From contig MHBK01000036.1 in NCBI GenBank assembly GCA_001804865.1, positions 1 to 64,000 on the forward strand: a stretch of DNA of 64,000 nt, given 5' to 3'. This DNA is from Lentisphaerae bacterium GWF2_57_35. GTDB taxonomy: Bacteria > Verrucomicrobiota > Kiritimatiellia > CAIQIC01 > GWF2-57-35. Below are positions 1-9,409 of the stretch, piece by piece (the first letter of the stretch is position 1; every line of letters starts with the position of its first letter). Made by a program: the position numbers and the translations under genes. The notes below the pieces were generated by a model. It did not search any database. It saw nothing but the letters and a program-made list of their open reading frames with translations, and was not told where the DNA came from.

Positions 1-9
1 CCTCATCCC

Positions 10-64
10 TTGGCAGACTGAATGCGCCTACCCGGCTCCGCCGGGGGCGCATTCAGTTTGCCAA
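10..64. repeat. Long hairpin (inverted repeat) upstream of tRNA-Lys
   Basis: The arms 10-28 and 46-64 are complementary: TTGGCA then CTGAATGCGCC on the left, GGCGCATTCAG then TGCCAA on the right, with a two-base mismatch between the blocks. The apex contains a further CCCGGC/GCCGGG stem. No U-run follows directly, so it is not a canonical intrinsic terminator. It could end a gene lying left of the window or be part of a small RNA. Confidence 0.6.
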
Positions 65-106
65 TCGAGCCCAAAAAACTAATCGACTTTTTTTTCATCT
101 CTGTAC

Positions 107-134
107 TTGCCTAAGGAACTCGGATCGCTACTAT
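107..134 (+). promoter_or_regulatory. Probable promoter of tRNA-Lys
   Basis: TTGCCT at 107-112 and TACTAT at 129-134 are separated by 16 bp. The -10 box ends eight bases before the first base of the mature tRNA, a usual distance for a tRNA transcript. The match is moderate, so this is an inference from spacing and position. Confidence 0.45.
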
Positions 135-141
135 AGACCCC

Positions 142-217
<76 letters not shown>

Positions 218-221
218 TTTT

Positions 222-245
222 CCCCCGTTTCATACGGGGGTTTTT
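222..245 (+). terminator. Intrinsic terminator after tRNA-Lys
   Basis: CCCCCGT (222-228) pairs with ACGGGGG (234-240) across a five-base loop and is followed by five T residues. It begins four bases after the CCA end, so it closes a single-gene tRNA transcript. The stretch from here to 379 shows nothing further. Confidence 0.85.
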
Positions 246-379
246 CATTTTACCCAATAAAATCAGGTTTTTTGCTGATCCCCTCTTGTGAACGGTGCGC
301 CAACAGATAGCCACGGACTTCTTCGTGACCCCTCAAATGGACCAAGAAAAGTCTAGCAGAAGTCTATGAGAAAGATTCT

Positions 380-1537
380 TTACATCGGTGTGGAGGCATC
401 TTGTTTCGAGGGCGAGCCCGCTGGCCCTGCCGCGGCTGTTTCGCGCAAGCCCCCGCGACTTTCCGACAGAGGCTTGGCGATTTGCTCCAACGTTTCGTTT
501 TCCTGAACGACCCGATGTTCGATGTTGGCCAAAATGGCCTTGGCAAAAGCAATGCGCTGCAATTCCCTCTGCTCAGCGGGCATATTCCGAACGTCCATAT
601 AACCGGCCGCCATTCGATTATGCCCACCGGCCGAGCCCTTGGCGCCGATTAAGCGCTTGACCAACGATCCGCAGCGAGCCTTCGAATGACTGCTGCGAAT
701 CGACACCAGCAACGAATCCTGCTGGAAGGCCGTGCAAAACGACCAGGTGATACGCTCCGCCCGCAACAGCAAATCCGCGATTTCGGAAACGATTTCAGGC
801 TGTCGAACATCGTCCAGATGACTCCAAGCCACCCGCCCGTAGGTGTACGCATTGCGCATGGCCTCCTGAAGCTGGCCATAGTAGGACCGGGGCAAGGGCG
901 CGTGCCGGATTTTCCCCAAAATGGTCATGTTTGCGCGCCCCAGCAAATCATGATAAGCCTTCAGATCCAAATCGCTCGCATGCATTGACAAATCCATCGT
1001 TTCCGTAGCAATCGCATAGGCCATGATGGTTGCCAGCCATTTGGGAATAATAATTCCGCAGGCGGTCAGATAGTCGTACATCATACTGGCGGATGCCCCC
1101 ACGCCCACGCGAATATCCGAGAAAATCCCCATTTTCTGTATCCAACTTGACTGTCGAGCACACGGATGATGGTCGAAAACCGCCGCCGGACGAACAAACC
1201 GCGGGGCAGTTACGTTCCCGGCCCAGGGCGTCGTGTCGACAAAAATGCACGGGAGCTTTTCGTTCGTCGATTCCCGCAGCTGGGAAAGGAGCCGCCATTT
1301 ATACCGAAAATGCTTCAGCAGTTCGCGGTTTTCAGCGCGGGATACAACTCCGGTAAAAACGATCTGGCCGTGCAGATGAAATCGTTGGGCCAGGAGCAAT
1401 TCGACCGCCGCCGCCGCCGCCAAGGCATCGGGATCTGGGTAGTTATGAGGAACGATTATTACCCGGCCCTTGCGAGGCAGGACAGCTTCCAAGGCGGCCA
1501 GATTGCTTTCCATGGCCGATTGCGCAGTCGCTTCCAT
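380..1537 (-). CDS. DHH-family phosphoesterase (NrnA-like)
   Basis: A 385-residue protein of the DHH/DHHA1 phosphoesterase superfamily. The N-terminal domain shows HNYPDPDALAA, a VDTTP segment and the signature FDHHP, which together hold the two catalytic metal ions. The C-terminal half contains a glycine-rich GAKGSAGGHNRMAAG segment typical of DHHA1 domains. Relatives are nanoRNases or pAp/cyclic-dinucleotide phosphodiesterases, but the substrate cannot be chosen from sequence. The ATG at 1537 is preferred over an upstream start because GGAGG lies eight bases before it. It stands downstream of the fab operon terminator, with its own promoter. Confidence 0.85.
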   Translation of the reverse strand: MEATAQSAMESNLAALEAVLPRKGRVIIVPHNYPDPDALAAAAAVELLLAQRFHLHGQIVFTGVVSRAENRELLKHFRYKWRLLSQLRESTNEKLPCIFVDTTPWAGNVTAPRFVRPAAVFDHHPCARQSSWIQKMGIFSDIRVGVGASASMMYDYLTACGIIIPKWLATIMAYAIATETMDLSMHASDLDLKAYHDLLGRANMTILGKIRHAPLPRSYYGQLQEAMRNAYTYGRVAWSHLDDVRQPEIVSEIADLLLRAERITWSFCTAFQQDSLLVSIRSSHSKARCGSLVKRLIGAKGSAGGHNRMAAGYMDVRNMPAEQRELQRIAFAKAILANIEHRVVQENETLEQIAKPLSESRGGLRETAAAGPAGSPSKQDASTPM

Positions 1538-1558
1538 GATCGCCCTCCGTTCCTTTGC

Positions 1559-1587
1559 ATTACAAGATGAATGAGATTGGATGTAAA
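1559..1587 (-). promoter_or_regulatory. Promoter of the DHH phosphoesterase gene
   Basis: Read on the minus strand: TTTACA (1587-1582), a 17-bp spacer, then TGTAAT (1564-1559). Transcription would start near 1552, giving a leader of about 15 bases that just contains the GGAGG ribosome site. This supports the start codon chosen at 1537. Confidence 0.6.
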
Positions 1588-1627
1588 GCAAAGCCGTTAT
1601 AAAAAGAAGAATGCCGGCCCGCCCAAC

Positions 1628-1662
1628 AAAGAAAAAGGCACTCCCCCGAGGGAGAGCGCCTT
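1628..1662 (-). terminator. Intrinsic terminator of the fab operon
   Basis: On the minus strand AAGGCGCTCTCCC pairs with GGGGAGTGCCTT (one mismatch) and is followed by TTTTTCTTT. It lies 27 bases beyond the fabF stop codon and before the promoter of the next gene, so it ends the ten-gene lipid operon. Confidence 0.85.
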
Positions 1663-1688
1663 CTCATATTCAACACAAAACGACCTCT

Positions 1689-2930
1689 TTACATGGCCTT
1701 AAAACAAAGCGTCGCGTTATGTCCGCCAAATCCAAGCGAGTTATTCAAACAAGCCCGTACTTTGACCTCGCGGGCCGTGTTGGGAACATAATCTAAATCG
1801 CAGAACGGATCCGGTGTTGTGTAATTAATGGTCGGAGGAATAATGCCATTCTGCAAAACCAGCGCACAAATGGCCGATTCGATCGCCCCAGCCGCGCCGA
1901 GCAGATGCCCGGTCATCGACTTGGTCGAACTGATCATCACTTTCCGAGCCAGCTCCTCGCCAAACGCCTTCTTGATGGCCAGCGTTTCGCATTTGTCGTT
2001 GAGTTCCGTGCTGGTGCCGTGGGCATTGATGTAATCGATGCCCTCAGCCGTCAGACCGGCATCCTCAAACGCCAGTTTCATTCCGCGCGACGCGCCGGAA
2101 GCTTGATCGTCGGGCGCCGTCATATGGAAGGCGTCGCAGGTGCGTCCATAGCCGGCTAATTCGCAATAAATACGAGCGCCGCGCTTCTGCGCATGCTCCA
2201 ATTCCTCCAAAACCAGCACCCCGGCCCCCTCGCCGATCACAAATCCGTCGCGATCCGCATCAAAAGGCCGGCTGGCCTTCTGCGGGTCGTCGTTCCGAGT
2301 GCTCAAGGCGCGCATGGCGCAAAAGCCGCCTACGCCCAAGTCGCACATCGGCGCTTCCGCGCCGCCGGCGAGCATGACATCGGCTTCGCCGTGCTGGATG
2401 ATCCGCAGGGACTCGCCCAACGAATGCGTCCCTGAGGCGCACGCAGACACCACGCAAAAATTCGGGCCCTTCAAACCGTGCTCAATGGCAATCAAGCCCG
2501 AGACGATGTTGGTGATCATCTGGGGGATCATGAACGGCGAAAAGCGGGACGGCCCCTGCTGCATGAACTTGCCATGCTGCTCTTGCAGGACCTGCAAACC
2601 GCCGATACCCGATCCGACGACCACGCCGATGCGTTCCGTGTTTTCCTGGTCCAAAGCCAGTCCAGAATCGGTCACAGCCATTTTGGCCGCCGCAATTCCG
2701 TAGTGACTGAAAGGATCCATTCGCCGCTGTTCTTTCTTTGAAATGAACGCGTCGATATCGAATTCCACCACTTCACCGGCGATTTTCGACGGATAGCGGC
2801 TGACATCGAATGTCTGAATGGGCCGAACGCCCGATTGTCCGTGGATCAAGCGATCCCAGAATTTATCGAGCGCACATCCGAGCGGAGAAACAACTCCTAA
2901 ACCTGTAACAACTACTCTTCGTCCTGCCAT
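1689..2930 (-). CDS. fabF: Beta-ketoacyl-ACP synthase II
   Basis: Condenses malonyl-ACP with acyl-ACP in the cytosolic type II fatty-acid elongation cycle. The thiolase-fold catalytic triad is readable: Cys in [11 protein letters not shown], His in [11 protein letters not shown] and His in [12 protein letters not shown]. Starting at the ATG at 2930 ([12 protein letters not shown]) gives 413 residues, the usual FabF length; a longer in-frame start seven codons upstream lacks a good ribosome site. It is the last gene of the operon, 82 bases after acpP and followed by the terminator. Confidence 0.96.
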   Translation of the reverse strand: MAGRRVVVTGLGVVSPLGCALDKFWDRLIHGQSGVRPIQTFDVSRYPSKIAGEVVEFDIDAFISKKEQRRMDPFSHYGIAAAKMAVTDSGLALDQENTERIGVVVGSGIGGLQVLQEQHGKFMQQGPSRFSPFMIPQMITNIVSGLIAIEHGLKGPNFCVVSACASGTHSLGESLRIIQHGEADVMLAGGAEAPMCDLGVGGFCAMRALSTRNDDPQKASRPFDADRDGFVIGEGAGVLVLEELEHAQKRGARIYCELAGYGRTCDAFHMTAPDDQASGASRGMKLAFEDAGLTAEGIDYINAHGTSTELNDKCETLAIKKAFGEELARKVMISSTKSMTGHLLGAAGAIESAICALVLQNGIIPPTINYTTPDPFCDLDYVPNTAREVKVRACLNNSLGFGGHNATLCFKAM

Positions 2931-3012
2931 TTCAATGATCCCTTCGTTCATTCACAAAAAGGCCGAGGACCGCACAACGTCAGCAATCCCCGGCCCCAAA
3001 TTGCGAATGCGA

Positions 3013-3252
3013 TCAGGCGCTGTACCCTTTTTCCTTCAGGTAACTAATCACAGCACCCACGGTGGTCAACTTTTCGGCATCTTCATCCGGAATCTCAGCG
3101 CCGAATTCCTCTTCGAATGCCATGACCAATTCCACGGTATCCAAAGAATCTGCGCCCAGATCTTCAATGAAGGATGCTTCGGGGGTAACTTGTTCGGCGT
3201 TGACGCCCAACTGTTCCACGATAATTTCTTTTACTTTTTCTTCCAGTGCCAT
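3013..3252 (-). CDS. acpP: Acyl carrier protein
   Basis: A 79-residue acidic protein with the phosphopantetheine attachment motif [12 protein letters not shown] (the Ser of DSL carries the prosthetic group). It is the thioester carrier for all Fab enzymes and for PlsX in this operon. AGGAGGT lies six bases upstream of the ATG, the strongest ribosome site in the operon, in keeping with the high ACP level cells need. CoaD, which makes the CoA precursor of its prosthetic group, is encoded in the same transcript. Confidence 0.97.
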   Translation of the reverse strand: MALEEKVKEIIVEQLGVNAEQVTPEASFIEDLGADSLDTVELVMAFEEEFGAEIPDEDAEKLTTVGAVISYLKEKGYSA

Positions 3253-3280
3253 CTGACTACCTCCTATTTTCTTTCTAGAA

Positions 3281-4024
3281 CTACGTCACCATACCGCCGC
3301 AAACTGTTAAAACCTGGCCTGTCACATAAGCCGCGGCATCGCTTGCCAGGAATACTACCACATTGGCTACATCTTCCGGCTCGCCAAACCGGGCCAGAGG
3401 GATCGCCTCCATCATCTTTTTCTGTATCTCTTCCGGCAATTTCTCCGTCATTTTAGACCGGATAAATCCGGGAGCCACGGCGTTGGCCCGTACATTCCGA
3501 GATGCCAATTCCTTCGCCACCGACTTCGTCAACGCGATGACTCCAGCTTTGGAAGCTGCATAATTACATTGTCCGGCGTTTCCAATCAAGCCAATGATGG
3601 AGGCAACATTCACAATCGCCCCGGCGCGTTGTTTCATCATAATGCGCGATACGGACTTGGTAAACAGGAAGGTTCCCTTCAAATTCACGTCGAGCACCGC
3701 ATCCCAATCCGCCTCGCTCATGCGCATCAGCAGCGTATCCTTGGTAATGCCGGCGTTATTGACCAGAATATCGATGCGCCCCAGCGCCTGCGCCGCCTGC
3801 TCCACGACTTCCTGCACGCCCGGGCCGTTGCTGACGTCCACGGAATAGCATTCGACCTTGCGGCCCATCTCGGCAGCCTTGGCGGCGGTTTCCGCCAGCC
3901 AGTCCTTTTGCAAATCGCAAATCGCCAGATCCGCACCCTCGGCGGCCAATCGTAACGCAATGGCCTGACCGATTCCCCGGGCCGCGCCGGTCACCAATGC
4001 CACTTTTCCATCAAACTGAGCCAT
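3281..4024 (-). CDS. fabG: 3-oxoacyl-ACP reductase
   Basis: An NADPH-dependent short-chain dehydrogenase that reduces beta-ketoacyl-ACP. It shows the Rossmann motif [16 protein letters not shown], the catalytic Ser in VNVASIIG, the YxxxK pair in YAASKAGV, and a PG motif (VAPGFI). With the ATG at 4024 (GGGAG eight bases upstream) it has 247 residues, close to E. coli FabG; the longer frame would need a TTG start. It lies between fabD and acpP. Confidence 0.96.
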   Translation of the reverse strand: MAQFDGKVALVTGAARGIGQAIALRLAAEGADLAICDLQKDWLAETAAKAAEMGRKVECYSVDVSNGPGVQEVVEQAAQALGRIDILVNNAGITKDTLLMRMSEADWDAVLDVNLKGTFLFTKSVSRIMMKQRAGAIVNVASIIGLIGNAGQCNYAASKAGVIALTKSVAKELASRNVRANAVAPGFIRSKMTEKLPEEIQKKMMEAIPLARFGEPEDVANVVVFLASDAAAYVTGQVLTVCGGMVT

Positions 4025-4041
4025 GTCCAAGCTCCCTTTCT

Positions 4042-4971
4042 TTATGAATTCAATGCTGTCCCGGCGGCTTCCGCCGAAGGCAGGTCCGATATGTTATGAA
4101 TGGAAGCCTCTTTGTCAATACGCCTTACCAGCCCGGACAAAACTTTTCCAGGACCGCATTCGACATAAGACCGTACGCCCAAAGCTTGGATGGCGCGAAC
4201 ACAAGCCACCCATTGAACTGAAGAAGTCACCTGTTCCACCATCAGCCGGCGGATCGAATCGGGCGTCTCATGCGGCTTGCCGGTCACGTTCGACATCACC
4301 GGAATTTGGGGGGCTTGGAAAGAAATCTGACTCAGCACTGCGCTCAAACGACGTGCGGCGGAGTTCATTAACGAGGAATGAAAAGCCCCGGAAACATTCA
4401 ACCGGATGGCTTTTTTGGCGCCGGCGGCCTTGGCGATAGGTTCGGCCTTTTCGATGCCGCCCTTGGGGCCGGAAAGCACGGTTTGTTCCGGCGAATTCAG
4501 ATTGGCAATTTGAACGCCGGCTTCGGCAGCCACTTTTTCGAGCGCGGGCAAATCCAAACCGATGATGCTGAGCATCGCGCCCGGCTGTTCCTCGCAGGCT
4601 TCCTGCATGAAACGGCCTCGCGCCTCCAAAATCCGCAGCGTATCCTCGAACGATACAACCCCGGCCATATGCAAGGCCGTCCATTCGCCCGAACTCAGAC
4701 CGGCGGCGGACGCAAAGTTCAAGGCCGGCTGAGCCCGCCGCAACGCGGCCTGGCACGCCAGACTGGCGACAAAGATCGCCGGCTGGGCATTGGACGACTT
4801 GGTCAGATCCTCGATCGGCCCTTCAAAGCACACCTTGGCCAGGTCGAAACCCAACACCTGACTGGCCTTATTAAACAAATCGCGGCATTCCGGGATGGCT
4901 TCAGCCAAGTCGCGGCCCATGCCGACGGCCTGGGCGCCCTGCCCCGGAAAAAGTATCGCTCGCATGCTCAT
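4042..4971 (-). CDS. fabD: Malonyl-CoA:ACP transacylase
   Basis: Loads malonyl units onto ACP. It begins with [14 protein letters not shown] and has the catalytic His in SGAFHSSLM. The nucleophile elbow reads GLSSGEWTA where enterobacterial FabD has GHSLGEY, so the Ser is kept but its neighbouring His is Leu. The ATG at 4971 overlaps the fabH stop codon by one base (TAATG), which argues for translational coupling and against the longer GTG start. Length 309 residues is normal. Confidence 0.94.
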   Translation of the reverse strand: MSMRAILFPGQGAQAVGMGRDLAEAIPECRDLFNKASQVLGFDLAKVCFEGPIEDLTKSSNAQPAIFVASLACQAALRRAQPALNFASAAGLSSGEWTALHMAGVVSFEDTLRILEARGRFMQEACEEQPGAMLSIIGLDLPALEKVAAEAGVQIANLNSPEQTVLSGPKGGIEKAEPIAKAAGAKKAIRLNVSGAFHSSLMNSAARRLSAVLSQISFQAPQIPVMSNVTGKPHETPDSIRRLMVEQVTSSVQWVACVRAIQALGVRSYVECGPGKVLSGLVRRIDKEASIHNISDLPSAEAAGTALNS

Positions 4972-5999
4972 TATTTCGTCCACTCCAATACGCTGGCGCC
5001 CCAGGTAAAGCCACCGCCGAACGCAATCATCAGGACGATGTCGCCCTTCTTAACATGCCCGCACTGCACGGCTTCGTCCAAGGCCACCACCACCGAAGCC
5101 GCGGACATGTTGCCGTATTTTTCGATATTAATGAAATACTTCTCCAAAGGCGCTCCAAGCCGCTGGCCAATGGCTTCGATGATCCGCCGATTGGCCTGAT
5201 GGGGAATGATGCAATCGACGTCGTCGATGGTCAGTCCGCACCGTTCCAAGGCGTCCTTCGCCGCCTGCACCATCTTGGTAACTGCGTGCTTGAACACTTC
5301 GCGCCCGGACATCTTCATGTAATGCAGCCGATCCTTGACCGTTTGCTCCGAGGCCGGATTGCGGCTTCCGCCGCCCGGCAGCATCAGCAATTCCGCGAGC
5401 GTGCCGTCCGAACCCAATACCGTGGAAAGAATCCCGTGCCTGGCTCCGCGGGCCTGCAAAATAACCGCCCCGGCGCCATCGCCAAAAAGTACGCAAGTGC
5501 CCCGATCCTGCCAGTCGGTGATGCAGCTCAGCTTCTCGGCTCCGATAATCAAGGCGGTATTGATGGCCCCGGAGGCCACAAACTGCCGGCCGACTTCCAT
5601 GCCGTAAAGAAAACCGGAGCAAGCGGCCTCGACATCGAGACAGAATGCTTTCGTCGCGCCGAGCTTGTTTTGTACAAAACAGCCCGTATTCGGAAAAACC
5701 ATGTCCGGCGAGATGGTCGCCACCAAGATCATGTCGATATCCGTCGGCTGTATGCCGGCTTGATCCATGGCCCGGCGTGCGGCCTGCACGGCCATGTCGG
5801 AGGTGAATTCGTCAGGCCGGGCAATCCGGCGCTCTTTCATGCCGGTCCGGGTGACTATCCATTCGTCCGTGGTCTCCACCATTTTTTCTAGATCTGCATT
5901 GGTCAGCACCCGTTCCGGCGCATACGAACCCGTACCCACGATCGAAACCGTGCGGACTTCCCGGAGCGGCGATTTGATTCTACTGTCTCTATCGTTCAT
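4971..5999 (-). CDS. fabH: Beta-ketoacyl-ACP synthase III
   Basis: Starts fatty-acid synthesis by condensing acetyl-CoA (or another short acyl-CoA) with malonyl-ACP. The catalytic triad is visible: Cys in VEAACSGFLYG, His in IIPHQANRRI and Asn in YGNMSAAS. The frame stays open 44 codons upstream, but the ATG at 5999 overlaps the plsX stop by one base (TAATG) and gives the usual size of about 340 residues. It is coupled on both sides, to plsX and fabD. Confidence 0.95.
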   Translation of the reverse strand: MNDRDSRIKSPLREVRTVSIVGTGSYAPERVLTNADLEKMVETTDEWIVTRTGMKERRIARPDEFTSDMAVQAARRAMDQAGIQPTDIDMILVATISPDMVFPNTGCFVQNKLGATKAFCLDVEAACSGFLYGMEVGRQFVASGAINTALIIGAEKLSCITDWQDRGTCVLFGDGAGAVILQARGARHGILSTVLGSDGTLAELLMLPGGGSRNPASEQTVKDRLHYMKMSGREVFKHAVTKMVQAAKDALERCGLTIDDVDCIIPHQANRRIIEAIGQRLGAPLEKYFINIEKYGNMSAASVVVALDEAVQCGHVKKGDIVLMIAFGGGFTWGASVLEWTK

Positions 6000-7006
6000 T
6001 ACGTTTCCCCACCTAACCTCTTGATGCCTTCGATAATCCGGTGGTTCAACTGATGATCCACCGATTCCTTGGCCACGCGGATGCCGTTGCACACTGCATT
6101 TGCATTCGACACGCCATGACCGATGATACAAATTCCATTGACGCCCAACAACGGAGCGCCGCCATACATGGACGGATCCGATCGTTTCTTGATCGCCGCA
6201 ATCGCCGGCTTCAGCAGAAGCGCGCCCAGCACCCGGATGGGATTGCGCGTAAACTCCTCCTTAAGCCAGCGGCCGATGGCATGCGCGACGCTCTCGCTGG
6301 TCTTCAGCACGACATTCCCTACAAACCCGTCGCAAAGGATCACATCCATCTGGCCTTCAAACAGATCGTGCCCCTCCACGTTGCCATGGAAGTTCAAGGT
6401 CGATTTTTCCAGCAGCCGGAAGGTTTCCTTCGTGGTCTCGTTACCCTTGGAATCCTCCGTCCCTACGCTCAACAGCCCGATCAACGGCTTCCGTTGCCCG
6501 AGGATCTCCTGCGAGTAAACCGAGCCCATAACGGCAAACTGCACCAGCATGGCCGGATTGCAATCCGTCGTGGCCCCGGCGTCCAACAGGACATACGGCT
6601 TGATCGGAGTCGGCATCACGCAGGCGATCGCCGGACGTTGGACGCCTTCCAGCGTCCGCAGCTTCAACGTCGTAGCAGCCACCGCCGCGCCCGTATTGCC
6701 GGCCGAAAAAACCGCGTCCGCCTCGCCGGCCTTCACCAGATCCACCGCCCGTCCGATCGACGAATCCTTTTTTCGGCGAATAGCGACCGCAGGAGCTTCC
6801 TCCATGCCGACTACTTCCGACGCATGCCGGATTTCGATAGTAGACGGCACATCCTTCGCCTTCTCCAGCTCGTGCTGGATGGCGTTTTCGTCGCCGACCA
6901 GGTAGAGCTTCTCGATGGAAGGATATTCACGGGCGGCTTTGATCGTCCCCGCGACGATTTCTCGCGGGGCGAAATCTCCGCCCATTGCATCAACAGCGAT
7001 ACGCAT
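5999..7006 (-). CDS. plsX: Phosphate acyltransferase
   Basis: Makes acyl-phosphate from acyl-ACP for membrane phospholipid synthesis, linking the Fab cycle to glycerolipids. The start MRIAVDAMGGDFAP, the GNTGAAVAA segment and ILCDGFVGNVVLK are hallmarks of the family. At 335 residues it is of normal length. The rpmF-plsX-fabH order is widespread in bacteria. The start lies two bases after the rpmF stop. Confidence 0.96.
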   Translation of the reverse strand: MRIAVDAMGGDFAPREIVAGTIKAAREYPSIEKLYLVGDENAIQHELEKAKDVPSTIEIRHASEVVGMEEAPAVAIRRKKDSSIGRAVDLVKAGEADAVFSAGNTGAAVAATTLKLRTLEGVQRPAIACVMPTPIKPYVLLDAGATTDCNPAMLVQFAVMGSVYSQEILGQRKPLIGLLSVGTEDSKGNETTKETFRLLEKSTLNFHGNVEGHDLFEGQMDVILCDGFVGNVVLKTSESVAHAIGRWLKEEFTRNPIRVLGALLLKPAIAAIKKRSDPSMYGGAPLLGVNGICIIGHGVSNANAVCNGIRVAKESVDHQLNHRIIEGIKRLGGET

Positions 7007-7008
7007 CT

Positions 7009-7200
7009 TTATTCGTCATCGGACATGATCAAGACCTGCCGCCCGCGATACGTACCGCAGGCCGGACAAATCTTGTGCGGTTCATGCGCCGCGCCGCATT
7101 TCGGACAGGGAACGCTGGCGGTCATCCGCCGTTTGTGCGAAGCCGAAGCTACACGCGCACGTTTCTTGCTTTTCGACATTTTTCGTTTTGGAACACCCAT
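7009..7200 (-). CDS. rpmF: Ribosomal protein bL32
   Basis: A 63-residue basic protein of the large ribosomal subunit. It starts with the typical [13 protein letters not shown] and carries a zinc ribbon, CPKCG...CPACGTYRG. The start at 7200 is chosen because TGGAGG lies eight bases upstream; the longer start would place that ribosome site inside the coding region. It couples ribosome and membrane lipid production in one operon. Confidence 0.95.
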   Translation of the reverse strand: MGVPKRKMSKSKKRARVASASHKRRMTASVPCPKCGAAHEPHKICPACGTYRGRQVLIMSDDE

Positions 7201-7239
7201 CTCTAGTACCTCCACAAAAGAAGCTTCACCGCGCCGGAA

Positions 7240-7704
7240 TCAGGACAGCTTCAAACTATCCAACGCTGACCAGCCATCGTTTCCGGACGGCGGCCGGCAA
7301 CCACATTTGCCTTCATTCAAGTTCTTGCCGCATTGGGGACACAGTCCCTTGCATGCGTCCGAACAGACCGGAAAGCTCGGAACATCCAGCAAAAGTTCCT
7401 CCCTGATATCCCCTGTTACATCCACTGAACTCGTGCTTCCCGTAATTTCGTAAGCGCGTAGGAAAGACAAATCCGCAAGCGTTGTCGAGAAAAATTCCGC
7501 ACATTTTGAACATCGGACCTGCAACTTGACGTTCAGGCTCCCCTGAACAATCAACTCTTGGGAAACGATTTGCACAAAAAAATCGTACCGAATAGGCCCC
7601 TCGACGCGAACTAGCTGATTGTCCTCCAAACCCAGGATGGAAGGGTTCTCTTCGCCGGTATACTGGGCGCCTTCCGCCGATACTTTGGGTATTTCGATAA
7701 TCAT
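7240..7704 (-). CDS. yceD: YceD/DUF177 family protein
   Basis: A 154-residue protein of the YceD (DUF177) family that almost always precedes rpmF. Its cysteines are arranged as a zinc site: CSKCAEFF near residue 85 and CKGLCPQCGKNLN...CGC at the C-terminus. Plant and E. coli relatives are linked to 23S rRNA accumulation; the biochemical role is not established. TGGAGG lies five bases before the ATG at 7704. Confidence 0.88.
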   Translation of the reverse strand: MIIEIPKVSAEGAQYTGEENPSILGLEDNQLVRVEGPIRYDFFVQIVSQELIVQGSLNVKLQVRCSKCAEFFSTTLADLSFLRAYEITGSTSSVDVTGDIREELLLDVPSFPVCSDACKGLCPQCGKNLNEGKCGCRPPSGNDGWSALDSLKLS

Positions 7705-7748
7705 AAAATCCTCCAACCAACCCTTCCGCCAGAGCCGCGGAACCCTTA

Positions 7749-8237
7749 TCAGGCATGAATCCCGAACTTGGACTGCAAAGCCCTCTGGACCGATTCGGGG
7801 ACAAAATCTTCCACATGTCCGCCCAGTTCGGCGACTTCCCGAACCGTGCTGGAACTGACATAACTATAATCTTCGTTGGGCATCAAAAACAACGTTTCGA
7901 TGTCCGGCGCCAATTTGCGGTTGGTCAAGGCCATCTGAAATTCGAACTCGAAATCCGAGAACGCCCGCAACCCGCGAATCACGACATTAATCTTCATACT
8001 GCGGGCATATTCGACCAACAATCCGTTGAAGATATCCACCTCGACGTTGTCGAACACCCGAACCGAATCACGGGCCATTTCCATCCGCTCTTCCTGGCTG
8101 AACAAAGGCGTCTTCCGCGAGTACCCGGCCACCGCCAACACCAGGCGGTCGAATATATGAGCCGCGCGCCCGACCACATCCAAATGGCCCTTGGTGATCG
8201 GATCGAATGTTCCTGCATATATGGCCGCTGAATTCAT
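7749..8237 (-). CDS. coaD: Phosphopantetheine adenylyltransferase
   Basis: Catalyses the penultimate step of coenzyme A synthesis, adenylating 4'-phosphopantetheine. The nucleotidyltransferase motif YAGTFDPITKGHLD, the VIRGLRAFSDFE segment and the YSYVSSSTVREVA motif are all present. The open frame runs far upstream, but the ATG at 8237 overlaps the rsmD stop (ATGA) and gives 162 residues, the normal CoaD length. The rsmD-coaD pairing is common. Confidence 0.96.
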   Translation of the reverse strand: MNSAAIYAGTFDPITKGHLDVVGRAAHIFDRLVLAVAGYSRKTPLFSQEERMEMARDSVRVFDNVEVDIFNGLLVEYARSMKINVVIRGLRAFSDFEFEFQMALTNRKLAPDIETLFLMPNEDYSYVSSSTVREVAELGGHVEDFVPESVQRALQSKFGIHA

Positions 8238-8812
8238 GGCAATTCCTTCGGCGGCTCGCCAGCCCGCCTGTAAAAGATCAGTCGAGTATCCCCGTATTTC
8301 TTCTCTTTGACAAGTATCCAGCCGGGCTTTTCCGCAATTTTCTCCCCTGCGCTCTGCTCGAAAACGAGGAATCCGCCGTTGCGCACCCAGCCGTGGTCGC
8401 GCAGGAGTTCCAGCAGCCGGGACAGCCAGTGTTGAGTGCCATCCCGGTCGTAGGGAGGATCCGCCAGCACCAGATCGAAAGGCGAGGCCACCGGTTTTGC
8501 CATGTATCGGAAGACGTCGGCATGCACGGACCGGACGGTTCCACCCCCGCGGCAAAGAGTCTCGATGTTTTTCTTCAAAACGGCATAGACGGCCCGATCG
8601 GCTTCCACCCAGCACACCTCCGCCGCGCCCCGGCTCCACGCCTCCAAGCCCATCGCTCCGGAGCCGGCAAACAAATCCAGAACACGGGCGTCCACCGGGA
8701 AGTCGCCCAACGACGAAAACAGCGCCGCCCGCACTTTGTCTTGGGTCGGCCTGACTTTGTCGTGCGGAACGTCGAGGTTCCGCCCGCCGATAATACCTGA
8801 GGTTATTCGCAT
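8234..8812 (-). CDS. rsmD: 16S rRNA (guanine966-N2)-methyltransferase
   Basis: An AdoMet-dependent methyltransferase for 16S rRNA, 192 residues. It shows the typical start MRITSGIIGGRNL, RPTQDKVRAALFS, the AdoMet-binding LDLFAGSGAMGLEA, and the N6/N2 amino-methylase motif LADPPY. It is the first gene of the lipid operon. No ribosome-binding site precedes the ATG, and the promoter places the transcription start almost on the start codon. Confidence 0.93.
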   Translation of the reverse strand: MRITSGIIGGRNLDVPHDKVRPTQDKVRAALFSSLGDFPVDARVLDLFAGSGAMGLEAWSRGAAEVCWVEADRAVYAVLKKNIETLCRGGGTVRSVHADVFRYMAKPVASPFDLVLADPPYDRDGTQHWLSRLLELLRDHGWVRNGGFLVFEQSAGEKIAEKPGWILVKEKKYGDTRLIFYRRAGEPPKELP

Positions 8813-8820
8813 GGGGTCAC

Positions 8821-8849
8821 GTTATACGACAAACGAAAGACCAGCGCAA
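8821..8849 (-). promoter_or_regulatory. Promoter of the rsmD-fab operon
   Basis: On the minus strand TTGCGC (8849-8844), a 17-bp spacer and TATAAC (8826-8821). The predicted start of transcription is near 8814, only about two bases before the rsmD ATG at 8812, so the message would be essentially leaderless. Confidence 0.55.
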
Positions 8850-8891
8850 CAACTTGAAATCCTGGACAAATGGATGCATATCTTGGGCGTC

Positions 8892-9377
8892 ATGAACAAT
8901 GAAGAACAAGTCAGCTTCATGGTGGATCACATGCTGGTCAAGCTGGGAAAGTATCTTCGGATTCTTGGCTATGATGCGGCGTGGGATTCAAGTATCCGCA
9001 CCCACGAACTGATCACGCGCGCCAATCGCGAACATCGCGTTTTTCTGACGCGCAACACGCGGCTGCCATCGCAATATCCCACTCCACAGGCCCTGCTAAT
9101 GATCCAAAGCACCGATCCGGTCGAACAAATCGAACAAGTCGCGTCGACATTTCGGTTAAGCGACAAAAATCTCTTTTCCAAATGCATCCGCTGCAATGTC
9201 GGACTGGAACCCGTTGCCGACAAAACCTCGATCCAAGACCGCGTGCATCCAAACGTTTACGGGCGCTACGAACACTTCTTCCAATGCCCTTCGTGCGGAA
9301 CGGTCTTTTGGAAAGGCAGCCACGTGCGCAACACATGCCGCAAGCTGAAGGTGGAGAACCGCGCAGAGCGAAGTTAG
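8892..9377 (+). CDS. Mut7-C RNase domain protein
   Basis: A small protein of the Mut7-C family (PIN-like fold). It shows MVDHMLVKLGKYLRILGYDA at the start, an FLTRN segment, and a C-terminal zinc ribbon with CIRCN and CPSCGTVFWKGSH. Family members are thought to be ribonucleases because the domain occurs at the C-terminus of animal Mut-7 exonucleases. The start is uncertain: ATG codons at 8811, 8874 and 8892 are in frame, none with a good ribosome site; 8892 best fits the conserved domain. It is transcribed divergently from rsmD. Confidence 0.75.
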   Translation: MNNEEQVSFMVDHMLVKLGKYLRILGYDAAWDSSIRTHELITRANREHRVFLTRNTRLPSQYPTPQALLMIQSTDPVEQIEQVASTFRLSDKNLFSKCIRCNVGLEPVADKTSIQDRVHPNVYGRYEHFFQCPSCGTVFWKGSHVRNTCRKLKVENRAERS

Positions 9378-9409
9378 CGAAGTTAGCCCCGCTTTCTTCT
9401 GCAAGCAAG

